From Bacteroidota bacterium (GTDB taxonomy: Bacteria; Bacteroidota; Ignavibacteria; Ignavibacteriales; Ignavibacteriaceae), in NCBI GenBank assembly GCA_021777835.1, contig JAJYDC010000006.1:90163-154162 (forward strand): a stretch of 64,000 nucleotides of DNA, written 5' to 3'. This document shows positions 8,018 to 19,200 of this stretch, piece by piece; positions within the stretch are counted from its first letter, which is position 1, and the number at the start of each line of letters is the position of its first letter. The notes beneath the pieces were generated by a model. That model saw nothing but the letters and a program-made list of their open reading frames with translations, did no database searches and was not told the origin of the DNA. A program made the translations under genes and the position numbers.

Positions 8018-10918
8018 ATGAAGAAATCAAAAAGATACCGTTTTCATAAATTTTTATTCCTCTTGTTTGCATTTGCTCTTAGCTTAGGCCTAACACAAAA
8101 TAGTAATTTGAACTCACAAGTAATTAAGCATGGTAACATTTATTACCTATCAAATACTCTAATAGTAAAGCTTCGGGAACCAGCCCCTTCGGGAAGTCAA
8201 CAAACGACAGGTATGCATAAGCTTCCGGAATTTACTTCTCAATTAAATTCAGCTTATGGCAAATATAAATTCTACTCAACTCAATCTGCCTTTAGCGAAA
8301 AGAGTACGGGAACCAAATTTGGGCTAAATAGAATTTATATTGTGAAATATGATGATAATGCAGACCCCGCAGCAGTTGCCTCCAAAATAAAAAAGCTCAG
8401 TAACGTTGAATGGGCCGAACCTCAATACATTCGTAAGCTTGCGGCAGTGGCTAAGAATACTTCCTCATTTACTCCTAATGATCCATACTATTATCAGCAA
8501 TATAATTTAGCAAAAATTGATGCCCCGGATGCATGGGGCATCTCCAAAGGAAATTCAAATGTTATAATTGCAATTGTTGACGACGGAGTTGACTGGTCTC
8601 ACCCTGATTTATATGGAAATATATGGCACAACCCCAATTGGCAGACAGATGCGGCATTTCCTGGTGACTCAATTGGATGGGATTTTGGCGGCGCTACAGG
8701 CACGCCCGATAATAACCCAATGGAAGATGTTCCGGCGCATGGGACATTTGTTGCCGGTATTGCTTCTGCAGTAACTAATAATAACTTGGGCATATCAGGT
8801 ATTGGATTTAACTGCAAAATTATGGCAGTAAAAGTTTCGGAAGGAGATATTACCTCCAACAACGAGCCGTTGATCGTTTATGGTTTCGAAGGAATACAGT
8901 ACGCAGTTGATCATGGGGCAAAAGTTATAAACTGCAGTTGGGGCGGAGGTGGTTATTCCCAAGCTGAGCAGGATGTAATTAATTATGCAATTTCTAAAGG
9001 TGTTCTTATTGTTGCTGCAGCGGGCAATGATGCAGTTAACGAATCATTTTACCCTGCGGCATATAAAGGAGTATTGTCCGTAGGCGCAACTGATGCCAAT
9101 GATGTAATTTCTTATTATTCAAATTACGGCCCAAATGTAGACGTTATGGCGCCGGGTAATAATATCAGTTCTACCTGGCAGCCAAATACTTACTTATTGC
9201 CGGGAGGAGACGGAACATCGTTTGCATCGCCATTAGCAGCGGGCCTAGCGGGGCTTGTTGTCTCAAGGTTTCCCAATTACAACCCTCTTCAAGTCGCACA
9301 GCAAATAAGAGTGAATAGTGATATTATTGATACTTTATCTGCCAACGCTGCATATTACCATCAGATGGGATATGGTAGAATAAATGCATACAAGGCATTA
9401 GCAGATTCAAATTCACAGGCAATTCGTGCTGATGACATTCAATTCTTTGATAATGCCCCAGGTGATAATAACAATGGAATACTTGAGCCAGGAGAAACCA
9501 TCTCTATACTGATTAAGTTTAAAAATTATCTTAGCCCGGTAAATAATATTAATGTTGTGCTTCAAAATTACAACTCATACTCAACATTAGAAAACAGCAG
9601 CTTTACTATTACACACTTGGGAACTATGGATTCACTAGATAATTCTACCGCCATGTTTACTGTAAAGCTTGATAGTACGTTACCAGCAAACTATTCGCTG
9701 CAGTTTAATCTTAATTTTACCGGAGGAACATATAAAGATTTTCAAATGTTTGACATGCTAGTTAATCCTTCTTACGCAACTCAATCAGGTAATAATGTTG
9801 CACTTACAATTACAAGCAAGGGCGCTTTGGGATATAATGACTACGCATCAAACATTGAAGGCGACGGATTTGAATTCCAAGGCGGTGGGAGTTTAATGTT
9901 TGAAGGGGCGCTTATGCTAGGTACTTCTGCCACTCAGATATCTGATGAAGCAAGAGACTCCAATCAGGGACAAAACCAAGACACTGCTTTTCAGACTGTC
10001 CAATCATTCTCACTTATTAAGTCAAACGACGGATATGAAGAAGGCACAACTATTTTTAACGATAACGGAGCAATGGCAAATAAATTAGGTGTAACTATTA
10101 AGTTACGCACATACTCATTTACTAATCCTCCCGATAACAATTATATAATTCTGAGATACAGCATAGTAAACAACAATAATTATGCTATTTCAAATTTATA
10201 TGCCGGGCTTTACTTTGATTGGGACTTAACAAGTGGAGGAGATAGTGATTATACTGCTTATGATACTGTGGGAAATCTCGGATATGCTTATCACGGTAAC
10301 AGCAGTCAGAACAAATGGGTAAGTACAGCGTTAATATCTTCGAAAAATTACGGCTTCTGGGGAATATTAAATGCCGGAGGTGATAATGGCTTCCAAGTAT
10401 ACGATGGATTTTCATATGCAGAGAAATGGCAAGCTCTTTCAAGTGGAATAGGAAAACCTAATGCTGGTCCCGGGGACATTTCAGAAGTTACTTCGGGAGG
10501 ACCTTTTAACATTGCGGCACATGATACAATCGATGTTGCTTTTGCAGTTGCAGGCGGCTATAGCATCAATGACTTAAGAAGCGCTATTTCAAGAGCTAGA
10601 ATTCAGTTTGCGGATATTAACAGCCTCGGAAATGTTACAAATCCTATTATCCCTACAACATTTACACTATACCAGAATTATCCTAATCCATTTAACCCAA
10701 GCACAACAATAAGGTTTGATATTGCAAAAAGCGGGCATGTATCCTTAAAAATCTATGATGTTTTGGGAAATCAAGTAGCTGATCTTATTGAAGAAGAGAA
10801 GACATCGGGCAAATATTCAGTTAATTTTATAAGTAGAAATTTAGCAAGCGGGATCTATTTTTACAGGCTTGTTACACCAACTTTTAGTGATACAAAAAAG
10901 ATGGTGTTTTTGAAGTAA
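8018..10918 (+). CDS. Secreted subtilisin-like S8 serine peptidase with T9SS type A C-terminal sorting domain
   Basis: Triad motifs IAIVDDGVDWSHPDL, AHGTFVAGI, GTSFASPLAAG; C-term YQNYPNPFNPSTTIRFDI...ASGIYFYRLVTPTFSDTKKMVFLK. Start set at MKKSKRYRF (8018), not 7946. Confidence 0.95.
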   Translation: MKKSKRYRFHKFLFLLFAFALSLGLTQNSNLNSQVIKHGNIYYLSNTLIVKLREPAPSGSQQTTGMHKLPEFTSQLNSAYGKYKFYSTQSAFSEKSTGTKFGLNRIYIVKYDDNADPAAVASKIKKLSNVEWAEPQYIRKLAAVAKNTSSFTPNDPYYYQQYNLAKIDAPDAWGISKGNSNVIIAIVDDGVDWSHPDLYGNIWHNPNWQTDAAFPGDSIGWDFGGATGTPDNNPMEDVPAHGTFVAGIASAVTNNNLGISGIGFNCKIMAVKVSEGDITSNNEPLIVYGFEGIQYAVDHGAKVINCSWGGGGYSQAEQDVINYAISKGVLIVAAAGNDAVNESFYPAAYKGVLSVGATDANDVISYYSNYGPNVDVMAPGNNISSTWQPNTYLLPGGDGTSFASPLAAGLAGLVVSRFPNYNPLQVAQQIRVNSDIIDTLSANAAYYHQMGYGRINAYKALADSNSQAIRADDIQFFDNAPGDNNNGILEPGETISILIKFKNYLSPVNNINVVLQNYNSYSTLENSSFTITHLGTMDSLDNSTAMFTVKLDSTLPANYSLQFNLNFTGGTYKDFQMFDMLVNPSYATQSGNNVALTITSKGALGYNDYASNIEGDGFEFQGGGSLMFEGALMLGTSATQISDEARDSNQGQNQDTAFQTVQSFSLIKSNDGYEEGTTIFNDNGAMANKLGVTIKLRTYSFTNPPDNNYIILRYSIVNNNNYAISNLYAGLYFDWDLTSGGDSDYTAYDTVGNLGYAYHGNSSQNKWVSTALISSKNYGFWGILNAGGDNGFQVYDGFSYAEKWQALSSGIGKPNAGPGDISEVTSGGPFNIAAHDTIDVAFAVAGGYSINDLRSAISRARIQFADINSLGNVTNPIIPTTFTLYQNYPNPFNPSTTIRFDIAKSGHVSLKIYDVLGNQVADLIEEEKTSGKYSVNFISRNLASGIYFYRLVTPTFSDTKKMVFLK

Positions 10919-11007
10919 ACGGAATAGTGACTTTAGCAAAAAAATTATACATTATGGGAATAGACTAATTTAGAATAATTATTTATCAAAAATAAAAGAG
11001 AGAAGAA

Positions 11008-11553
11008 ATGACCGAGTCTAATCTAGAGGAACTTAAATTTCCAATAGGCAAATTTAAATATGAGGGGAAATTAACTGAAGAATTAATGAATAAATATATT
11101 CGTGATTATGAAGAAGCTCCCGCATTGCTAAGAAATGCAGTAGAAGGACTAACCGAAGAACAATTAAATGTACCATATCGCCCGGGTGGCTGGACAATAA
11201 AACAGGTTGTTCATCATATGCCTGATAGTCATATGAATTCTTATATGAGGTTTAAACTAACATTAACAGAAGACAAGCCGGCAATTAAGACTTATAAGGA
11301 AGAATTGTGGGCACAATTAGGTGATTCTATGAATACACCGATTTCTGTTTCACTTGATCTGTTTGAATCTCTTCATAAAAGATTCGTCATTTTGTTAAAA
11401 TCAATGAAACTCGAAGATTTCGATAGAACATATCTGCATCCAGTATTCGGATTAGTTCCACTTGAAAGCATAGTTGGGCTTTATGCATGGCACGGAAAAC
11501 ATCACGCTGCTCATATTACATCATTGCGTAAGCGAATGGGTTGGCAATTTTAA
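11008..11553 (+). CDS. DinB/YfiT-like putative metal-dependent hydrolase or S-transferase
   Basis: YRPGGWTIKQVVHHMPDSHMNSYMRFKLTLTED...LYAWHGKHHAAHITSLRKRMGW. Confidence 0.92.
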   Translation: MTESNLEELKFPIGKFKYEGKLTEELMNKYIRDYEEAPALLRNAVEGLTEEQLNVPYRPGGWTIKQVVHHMPDSHMNSYMRFKLTLTEDKPAIKTYKEELWAQLGDSMNTPISVSLDLFESLHKRFVILLKSMKLEDFDRTYLHPVFGLVPLESIVGLYAWHGKHHAAHITSLRKRMGWQF

Positions 11554-11572
11554 TATTTTATAGCGAAACTAT

Positions 11573-12589
11573 ATGAATCCCAAAATTGGCGTTTTATTAA
11601 TAAACCTTGGAACTCCCGACAGTCCTTCGGTTGCTAATGTAAGAAAATATCTTTATGAGTTTTTAAATGATCCGAGGGTAATTGACATACCCTGGATACT
11701 AAGAAAAATTCTTGTAAACCTAATCATAGTACCATTCAGGGCGCCGAAGTCAGCAAAGATTTACAAACAGCTGTGGCTGGATAATGGATCGCCGATAATA
11801 ATATATGGAAACAGTGTAAAGGAAAAACTTCAGAAGGTATTGAGCGAAGATATTGAAGTTGAAATTGCTATGCGTTACCAAAGTCCTGGTTTAGACGAAG
11901 TTCTTGAAAGGATGAGAAAGAAAATTTATCAGAAGATAATAATAATTCCGTTGTTCCCTCAATATGCCTCTGCAAGTTCCGGGTCGGCTATTGAAAAGAC
12001 AATGAGTATAATCAAAAGATGGTGGGTTATACCTGAAATTAGAATTATCGGCCAATTTTATGACAACGTTGGTTTTATAAATACGATTGTAGAAAGAGCT
12101 AAAAATTATAATCTTAATGAGTACGATCATATACTATTCAGCTACCATGGTCTTCCGGTTAGACAGGTAGATAAAGTGTATGATGATGGCAAGCCTTGTT
12201 CAGACCACAATTGCGAAAATGAAATTACAGATGCGAACAAATTTTGTTACAAGGCGGCTTGCTACGCAACTACTCGATTACTTGCAGCAAAACTAAAAAT
12301 ACAGACGGATGCATATACAGTATGTTTTCAATCGCGTCTTGATAAGAACTGGCTTGAACCTTTTACCGACAAAGTAATTATAGAGAAAGCGAAAAAGGGA
12401 GCAAAGAAAATTCTTGTTTTTAGTCCTGCTTTTGTTGCAGACTGTCTTGAGACGACTGTTGAGATTGGAATAGAATATCAAAAACTATTTGTTGATAATG
12501 GGGGCGAAAAAATTCAACTTGTTGAGAGCCTAAATGATCATCCACTATGGATAGAGACATTAAAACAAATGGTTATGGAACAAATTTAA
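11573..12589 (+). CDS. hemH: Ferrochelatase
   Basis: VLLINLGTPDSPSVANVRKYLYEFLNDPRVI; SYHGLPVRQV; CFQSRLDKNWLEPFTD; FSPAFVADCLETTVEIG. Confidence 0.97.
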   Translation: MNPKIGVLLINLGTPDSPSVANVRKYLYEFLNDPRVIDIPWILRKILVNLIIVPFRAPKSAKIYKQLWLDNGSPIIIYGNSVKEKLQKVLSEDIEVEIAMRYQSPGLDEVLERMRKKIYQKIIIIPLFPQYASASSGSAIEKTMSIIKRWWVIPEIRIIGQFYDNVGFINTIVERAKNYNLNEYDHILFSYHGLPVRQVDKVYDDGKPCSDHNCENEITDANKFCYKAACYATTRLLAAKLKIQTDAYTVCFQSRLDKNWLEPFTDKVIIEKAKKGAKKILVFSPAFVADCLETTVEIGIEYQKLFVDNGGEKIQLVESLNDHPLWIETLKQMVMEQI

Positions 12590-12695
12590 TCTTCCAGCAG
12601 TACCTTCTTTGATAAAAAAGCAATTGAAGCAGATTACGATCTTTAGTAATTTGGAAGAACAATTTCAGATTTTTTATTTAAACAGCGAGGGAAAA

Positions 12696-13451
12696 ATGCG
12701 TAGAATAGTTATTGCCGGAAACTGGAAGATGAACAATAATCTTGAGGAATCACAAAATTTAATTTCAAAATTGGTAGAAGGACTAAGTAAAGATAAAATG
12801 AACTGCGAAGTAATTATATGTCCGCCTTATACATCACTAAGTTTGTCGGCTAATTTAATTAAAGGATCAATGGTTAAATTAGGAGCTCAAAATATGTATT
12901 TTGAAGAAAGCGGTGCTTTTACGGGAGAAATATCTGCTTCCATGCTTAAGGGTACTGGATGTGAGTATGTTATTTTGGGACATTCGGAGCGAAGATCCAT
13001 TTTCGGAGAAAAAGATGAACTGATTAACAAAAAAATTAAGAAGGCATTAAGCAGCGATTTGAAGCCGATATTTTGCGTAGGGGAAACTCTTGCTGAAAGG
13101 GAATCAGGAGTAACTAATGAGATCATAAAAGGACAGGTTCACGAAGGTCTAAATGGTTTGTCGGAAAACGATCTTGGCAAGATTATTATTGCTTATGAAC
13201 CAGTATGGGCGATAGGAACTGGGAAAACTGCAACGCCAAATCAAGCACAAGAAGTACACGAATTTATTAGAAAGTTAATTTCTGACAAATTTTCATTTGC
13301 AGCAGCAGATAGAATAGTAATTCAATATGGCGGAAGTGTCAAACCAGACAATGCAAAAGAATTGCTTTCTCAAAAAGACATAGACGGCGCTCTGGTTGGA
13401 GGAGCTTGTCTTAAAGCCGAATCATTCCTTGGTATAATTAACGCAGCTTAA
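12696..13451 (+). CDS. tpiA: Triose-phosphate isomerase
   Basis: MRRIVIAGNWKMNN; YVILGHSERR; IAYEPVWAIGTGKTA; start refined from 12609 to ATG 12696. Confidence 0.97.
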   Translation: MRRIVIAGNWKMNNNLEESQNLISKLVEGLSKDKMNCEVIICPPYTSLSLSANLIKGSMVKLGAQNMYFEESGAFTGEISASMLKGTGCEYVILGHSERRSIFGEKDELINKKIKKALSSDLKPIFCVGETLAERESGVTNEIIKGQVHEGLNGLSENDLGKIIIAYEPVWAIGTGKTATPNQAQEVHEFIRKLISDKFSFAAADRIVIQYGGSVKPDNAKELLSQKDIDGALVGGACLKAESFLGIINAA

Positions 13452-13466
13452 GAAAATATATAATTG

Positions 13467-13511
13467 GTCACCTTGCGCATACAATTGAATTGACCTAAAG
13501 TGTAAGGTGAC
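13467..13511. terminator. Inverted repeat downstream of tpiA
   Basis: GTCACCTT (13467-13474) / AAGGTGAC (13504-13511), perfect 8 bp; no clear U tract. Confidence 0.35.
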
Positions 13512-13572
13512 TGAATTATTAAAATTAGTTCGAAATTAAGAAAAAATAGCCATTTCCATTATAACATTTACG

Positions 13573-13603
13573 TTGATTTCCCCTCCATTATTTAGTATAT
13601 TTA
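13573..13603 (+). promoter_or_regulatory. Bacteroidetes-type promoter upstream of GH2-like/smc genes
   Basis: TTG (13573) -N20- TATATTTA (13596-13603), one mismatch from TAnnTTTG. Confidence 0.4.
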
Positions 13604-13639
13604 GCCACTTTTTTTATTATTTTAGGACGATTTATACGG

Positions 13640-16237
13640 ATGGGTCACACCAAATTATTTTACCTTACTTTATTCACCTCGCTTATTTTTTTTTCCCATC
13701 AAAGTTATGGACAGATAATTTTCAAAGAATTACCAAAAAATGAAGCAAATCTTTCAGATTCCACTTTTTTTGGCATAACGGAAACCAGACAAATCATTCC
13801 TCTGGATGGAGTTTGGAAAGTATTTCCAGCAAATACGAAGGAAGATAAAGCCGTAGAAATTAACGTACCTTCCATTTTTCATGGCAAAGGCGAACTAATT
13901 TTTGAAAAACGCATTTATCTTTCAAAAGATCAAGTAAACAACCACCGGTTATGGATATCATTTTTGGGAATAAATTACTCTGCTGATATTTCCGTAAATG
14001 GAGTAATAATATATCGCCACACCGGCGGAGAATTTCCATTTATGGTTAAATTGCCCAAAGATATTCTTTATCCTGACAAGAATAATTTATTATCAGTGAA
14101 ATTGTTCTATAGCCTTGATTCAAAAAACACTATCCCAGTAAGGCAAAGATTCCTTTTTCCTCATAATTTTGGAGGAATTTTTAGAGATGTATATATTCTG
14201 GAGACCCCGAATATTTCAATTACGAACCTAGATTTATCATACAAATATGATCCTGCTTCGAATAGAGCAAATATTCGCCTTGTTACAAGAATTGAGGACC
14301 GTGATTTTTCAAAAGATACAATATCAACATCTTCTCAATTTGTTTTGAAAATGAAATTTGTTGCACCAAACGGAAGCGGCAGCCAATATGCCCAGGATTA
14401 TGATTTACAACTTATCCCGAACAAAGACAAAGACATTAACGAAGCTTTTGAATTGACTTCGCCGGCGCTATGGTCACCTTCTGATCCGCAATCCTATTTA
14501 GCTTATATCGAGCTTTGGCGGGGAACGACATTGATAGACAGGGAAATCCGTTCGGTTTCATTTTATTCCTTATCCTCTGGCAAAGAATCACTTAAACTTA
14601 ACGGAGATGAATTTTCGTTAAGGGGAGTAACATACGTTCCGTCTTATTATGATTATGGAAATCTTGAGAATTATAAACAGATGGATCAAGACATTAAAAT
14701 GATAAAGGACCTTGGTTTTAATGCAGTTCGGTTTGAAAAGAGCGTTCCGCATCCATACTACTTAGAATTATGTGAAAAGTACGGTTTGCTTGCATTCATT
14801 GAACTTCCGATAAACTCAATTCCCGAGAATATTGCTGATGATAAAAGCTTTATTTCGCGAAGTGAGAACTATTTAGGCAATTTTTTAACTGCCTATAAAA
14901 AATATTCTGCAATAGCTGCAATTGGGTTGGGAAGTTCGTACCTACCCCAATCGGAAATACATAATTCACTGATAAAAAATTTGTGTCAAATAGTTAAGAA
15001 GGAAACTAATTTTTTAACTTATGCATCATTCGATGGGACTAATATTTTACCGGTAGATAATTTAGATTTATATGGTATAGAATTTTATAATACACCTATA
15101 AATTCTATAGTAGATAAGCTAAAATCAGCGCAAAGTAATTTAGGTGCAGCAAAGGTATTTATTAGTGAAGCAACATATGTAGTTAACAAAGGAAATACGG
15201 ATGGATATTTAAATGATCATTCCTTTGAGGCACAAGCAAAATATTTTGAGGACTTATTTAATTATTCAGACAACAATCCATTACCGGGTTTCTTCATCAA
15301 TTCAATGTTTGATTACAGAGGCGATTATGCCTCACTAAGCGCTGGATATAATAGCGATAATCTATATAAAATAGGTATATGCGGCGAAGATAGAAGTACG
15401 GACAGATTGGGTTATAAAGTAATATATTCAAAACTGCACAATACTGATAAGGTGACTATTCCGATTGGAAATAAAAAGGATAGCTCTCCAATTGTTTTTA
15501 TTTTATTCGGATTAGTTTTGGCAATCATATTGGGAGTGCTGGTAAACTCGGGAAGGAAATTTCGCGAGGATGCATCTCGTGCTCTAATGCGCCCTTATAA
15601 TTTTTTTGCTGACGTAAGGGATATGCGAATTATGTCGAGTTATCATTCATCTATTCTTGCAATAATAATTGCCGCGACAAGTTCTTTGCTAATTAGTAAC
15701 CTGCTGTTCTACTTTAGAGAGAATATTATTCTTGAGAAACTTCTTTTATCGTTCGGTACAAATGGAATTATCAAGACCGTAAGCTATCTTGCTTGGCACC
15801 CAATTCAAGCACTTATTTGGCTCACAGTAATTCTTTTAGTTTCTTTATTAATTATAACCGTAATAGTAAAAATTGCCTCGTTTTTTGTAAGAAACAAAAT
15901 ATTTTTATCAAGCGTTTACTTTACAGTTATCTGGTCTTTTTTACCTGTTGTTTTGCTCATTCCAGCAGGAATTATTCTATTCCGAGCCCTAGATGCAAAC
16001 CTTGTAAATTTATACATTTACTTAGGACTTTTAATTTTTGCGCTTTGGATTTTTTACCGACTGATGAAAGGCATTTACGTTATCTTTGATGTTAATGCGG
16101 GAAGCGTATATTTCTATAGTATTTTACTCATTTTCTTTATTGCCGGTGGATTTTTACTTTATTATCAAGTAAAGAATTCAGCGTTTGATTATATCTGGTT
16201 AACTTTTAAGCAATTCAACATTTTAGGATACAGATAA
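13640..16237 (+). CDS. GH2-like (beta-galactosidase family fold) protein with C-terminal multi-TM domain
   Basis: Signal peptide; jelly-roll/TIM-barrel GH2 features (LRGVTYVPSYYDYGN...NAVRFEKSVPHPYYLELCEKYGLLAFIELPI); about 250 aa hydrophobic C-terminal region. Confidence 0.75.
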   Translation: MGHTKLFYLTLFTSLIFFSHQSYGQIIFKELPKNEANLSDSTFFGITETRQIIPLDGVWKVFPANTKEDKAVEINVPSIFHGKGELIFEKRIYLSKDQVNNHRLWISFLGINYSADISVNGVIIYRHTGGEFPFMVKLPKDILYPDKNNLLSVKLFYSLDSKNTIPVRQRFLFPHNFGGIFRDVYILETPNISITNLDLSYKYDPASNRANIRLVTRIEDRDFSKDTISTSSQFVLKMKFVAPNGSGSQYAQDYDLQLIPNKDKDINEAFELTSPALWSPSDPQSYLAYIELWRGTTLIDREIRSVSFYSLSSGKESLKLNGDEFSLRGVTYVPSYYDYGNLENYKQMDQDIKMIKDLGFNAVRFEKSVPHPYYLELCEKYGLLAFIELPINSIPENIADDKSFISRSENYLGNFLTAYKKYSAIAAIGLGSSYLPQSEIHNSLIKNLCQIVKKETNFLTYASFDGTNILPVDNLDLYGIEFYNTPINSIVDKLKSAQSNLGAAKVFISEATYVVNKGNTDGYLNDHSFEAQAKYFEDLFNYSDNNPLPGFFINSMFDYRGDYASLSAGYNSDNLYKIGICGEDRSTDRLGYKVIYSKLHNTDKVTIPIGNKKDSSPIVFILFGLVLAIILGVLVNSGRKFREDASRALMRPYNFFADVRDMRIMSSYHSSILAIIIAATSSLLISNLLFYFRENIILEKLLLSFGTNGIIKTVSYLAWHPIQALIWLTVILLVSLLIITVIVKIASFFVRNKIFLSSVYFTVIWSFLPVVLLIPAGIILFRALDANLVNLYIYLGLLIFALWIFYRLMKGIYVIFDVNAGSVYFYSILLIFFIAGGFLLYYQVKNSAFDYIWLTFKQFNILGYR

Positions 16238-19200
16238 TTGTATTTATCAAAACTTGAAATATTCGGATTCAAATCATTTGCACAGAAAACCCTCGTAAAT
16301 TTTAATCAGGGTGTAACCTCTATTGTAGGACCGAACGGCTGTGGCAAGACTAACATAGTAGACGCAATTAGGTGGTGCTTGGGGGAACAACGAAGCGGGA
16401 CCTTAAGAAGCGATAAGATGGAAAATGTAATATTTAATGGTACTTCAAATAAGAAACCGATGGGTATGGCGGAAGTGTCATTGACTATACATAACAACAA
16501 GGGGATACTTCCAACCGAATATTCCGAAGTTACTATCACAAGAAGAATTTTTAGATCTGGAGAGAGCGAATATCTTTTAAACAAAAACATTTGTCGATTA
16601 AAGGATATTACTAATCTTTTTATGGATACCGGAATTGGTTCAAATGCGTATTCAGTTATAGAACTTAAAATGGTCGAGACCATTTTAAATAACAAAACTG
16701 ATGAACGACGAGTAATGTTTGAGGAGGCTGCTGGAGTTAATAAATATAAACTTCGCCGCCGGCTAGCATTGAAAAAACTAGATGACGTAAAGTCAGACCT
16801 TACCCGAGTCAACGATATAGTATCCGAAGTTGAAAAGAAAGTAAACTCGCTTGAACGTCAAGCAAAAAGAGCCGATAAGTACAACAAAGTATCTTCAACG
16901 CTTCGGGAACTTGAGCTTGAATTGGCCGAGAGAGAATTATTTCTATTTAATTTTCAGAGAAACGAAGCAAAGCAAAGCAAAGAAGAAAGCTTTCAGAAGA
17001 AAATAAATCTTGATTCGGAACTAGCTAAGCTTGATGATGAAATAAATATAATAAAGCAGAATCTAACCGAGATAGAATACCAGCTAAAGATAAAGCGCTC
17101 AGAATTAAACGCTCAAACAGAGAAAATTTTTAATGTTCAAAATAATGTTTCAGTCTCTGAAGAAAGAAAGAGTTCTTTAGAAAGAAACACTATAAGATTT
17201 CAACAAGAACTTGAAGAGCTAACCAAGCAGCATTTAGACTTAGAGAAAATATTAAATGATGGGTCTACAGCACTTAAAGAATTTGGTGATAAGATTGAGT
17301 CCAAGGAATATGAAAAAACTTCAATAAAAGAAAAATTAGACAGCCTTAGAATTGAGCTTGAGGAAAAGAGAAACTTTCTGAAAGCACAGTCGGAACTTTT
17401 GCTTGACAAATTCAAGGAAATTACAGGCAAAGAGAATGAACTTTCAAATGTTGAAAAGTCTCTGGGAGCAAAGAACATTTCTATTGGGAAGCTGAATGAT
17501 AAAATTCAATCTTTAACCAATAACATTGCAAAGACAGTAGGTTATCTTGAAGAATTAAACCAAGAGAAAAAGGAAACTGAAGAAAAATTAGCAGAGGCTG
17601 AGGCACACTATCTCAAAAAACAAGCGGATAAAGAAAACCTAGAAAAGGATCTAAATTCCTTAAAAGAGAAAGAGCTTGAAATAAAAAGTGTTATAAACAA
17701 TATCAAAGATAAAATTAATTTCATTCAGAATTTGATAGACACACTCGAGGGAGTTTCTAAAGGGGCAAAGGCTTTGCTTGAAAATAATGATTGGGCAAAT
17801 GGTCAAAAGGTTTTGCTTGCGCATATAGGTAATTCTCAAGAGGAATACCGGTATGCTATTGAAGCTTCATTAAAAAATAATTTAAATAATATTCTAGTAG
17901 AAAGCTTAGAAGATTTAAAAAATGGAATTGAATACTTAAAAAATCACGATGTGGGTAAGGCTTCTTTTTCGCTTTCAAATATTAATGAAGATAAGGATAG
18001 GAGATTTGTTGACAAAATCTCAGCAATACTAATAAAGCGGAAATCAAAAAAACTGGTTAAGGAAAAAGGATTTCTGGGCTGGGCAAAAGATTTTATTCAA
18101 ACAGAAAGCAAGTGGAGAGTCTACTTTGATAAAATATTAATTAAGACTGTAATTGTAGATTCGTTAGACGTAGCATTTGAGTTATCAAAGAAATATCGTG
18201 ATTTTAATTTTGCAACTTTAAACGGAGATTATCTTGAAAAATCAGGAATAATCGAAGCGGGTTCGACTCCACGCTTAGACGATTCACTTTTCGGCAGGAA
18301 ACAATTACTAGAGAAATTAAAGGATGAGTACCCTCAGCGGGAAAATGAGCTTGAGACTCTTCGAAGAGAAATTCAGAACATTGAAGCAGGAATTGATGAA
18401 ATAGATCTAAAGGTCCTTTCGGAACGAGGTAGGCTTCTGGTAAATGATCTAGCAAACGTAGAAAAGCAAATAGCTCAATTTGAGTTTGAGATGAAAAAGG
18501 CAACGGATGAAATTGAAAAGACAAGACAAGAAATTCAAGATCTGGTAGGAGAGTCAAATAGGCTTGATACCGAGCGAACAGAACTTCATTCTCTGCTTTC
18601 CAGTCAGGTTGAAGAGAAACAAAAAGCAGATACTGATCAGAAGTTATTAGAAGAGAATTTCAAAAATTTCGAAATTGAGTTTAACTCTGTTCTTGCAGGC
18701 CAAAACAAACTTAACCTTGAACTAGAGAGAGTATTAGGCGAAAAGAAAAATACAGAGAATGCTATTCGTCGTGCTAATGAATCAATTGACAATATTAGGA
18801 AGTCTATTGCTAAGCGTGAATTCGACATTTCATCATCACAAAATGAAATTCAACAGCTAATTGATATTATTTCAGAAAAGAAAATCGAACAAGAAAGTCT
18901 AGAACTCGGAAAGCAGATATTGTCTGAAGAAGAGGGGAAAATTGATTCTGAATATAAGATAGTTCAACTGAAAATTTCGGAAATTGAAAATAGACAACGG
19001 AGCCTGAGAAAAGAAAGAGATGTTGTTTCCGAAGCTGTTCATTCTTCGGAGATGAAACTTAATGAACTAGCTATGAAAATAACTTCACTCCGGGAAAGTG
19101 TGCAAGAAAATTATTCACTTAATCTTGAACTGAAGGAATTTGAAGACAATGATGCCTTTAACTTCAAGCAAAGAATGGAAGAAGTTCATTCGTTAAAACA

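Noticed and set aside
16306-16812. 168-aa minus-strand ORF inside smc
   Set aside because: Antisense shadow ORF: low-complexity, no domain signature, fully inside a confident CDS.
18204-18557. 117-aa minus-strand ORF inside smc
   Set aside because: Antisense to coiled-coil coding sequence; no recognisable motif.
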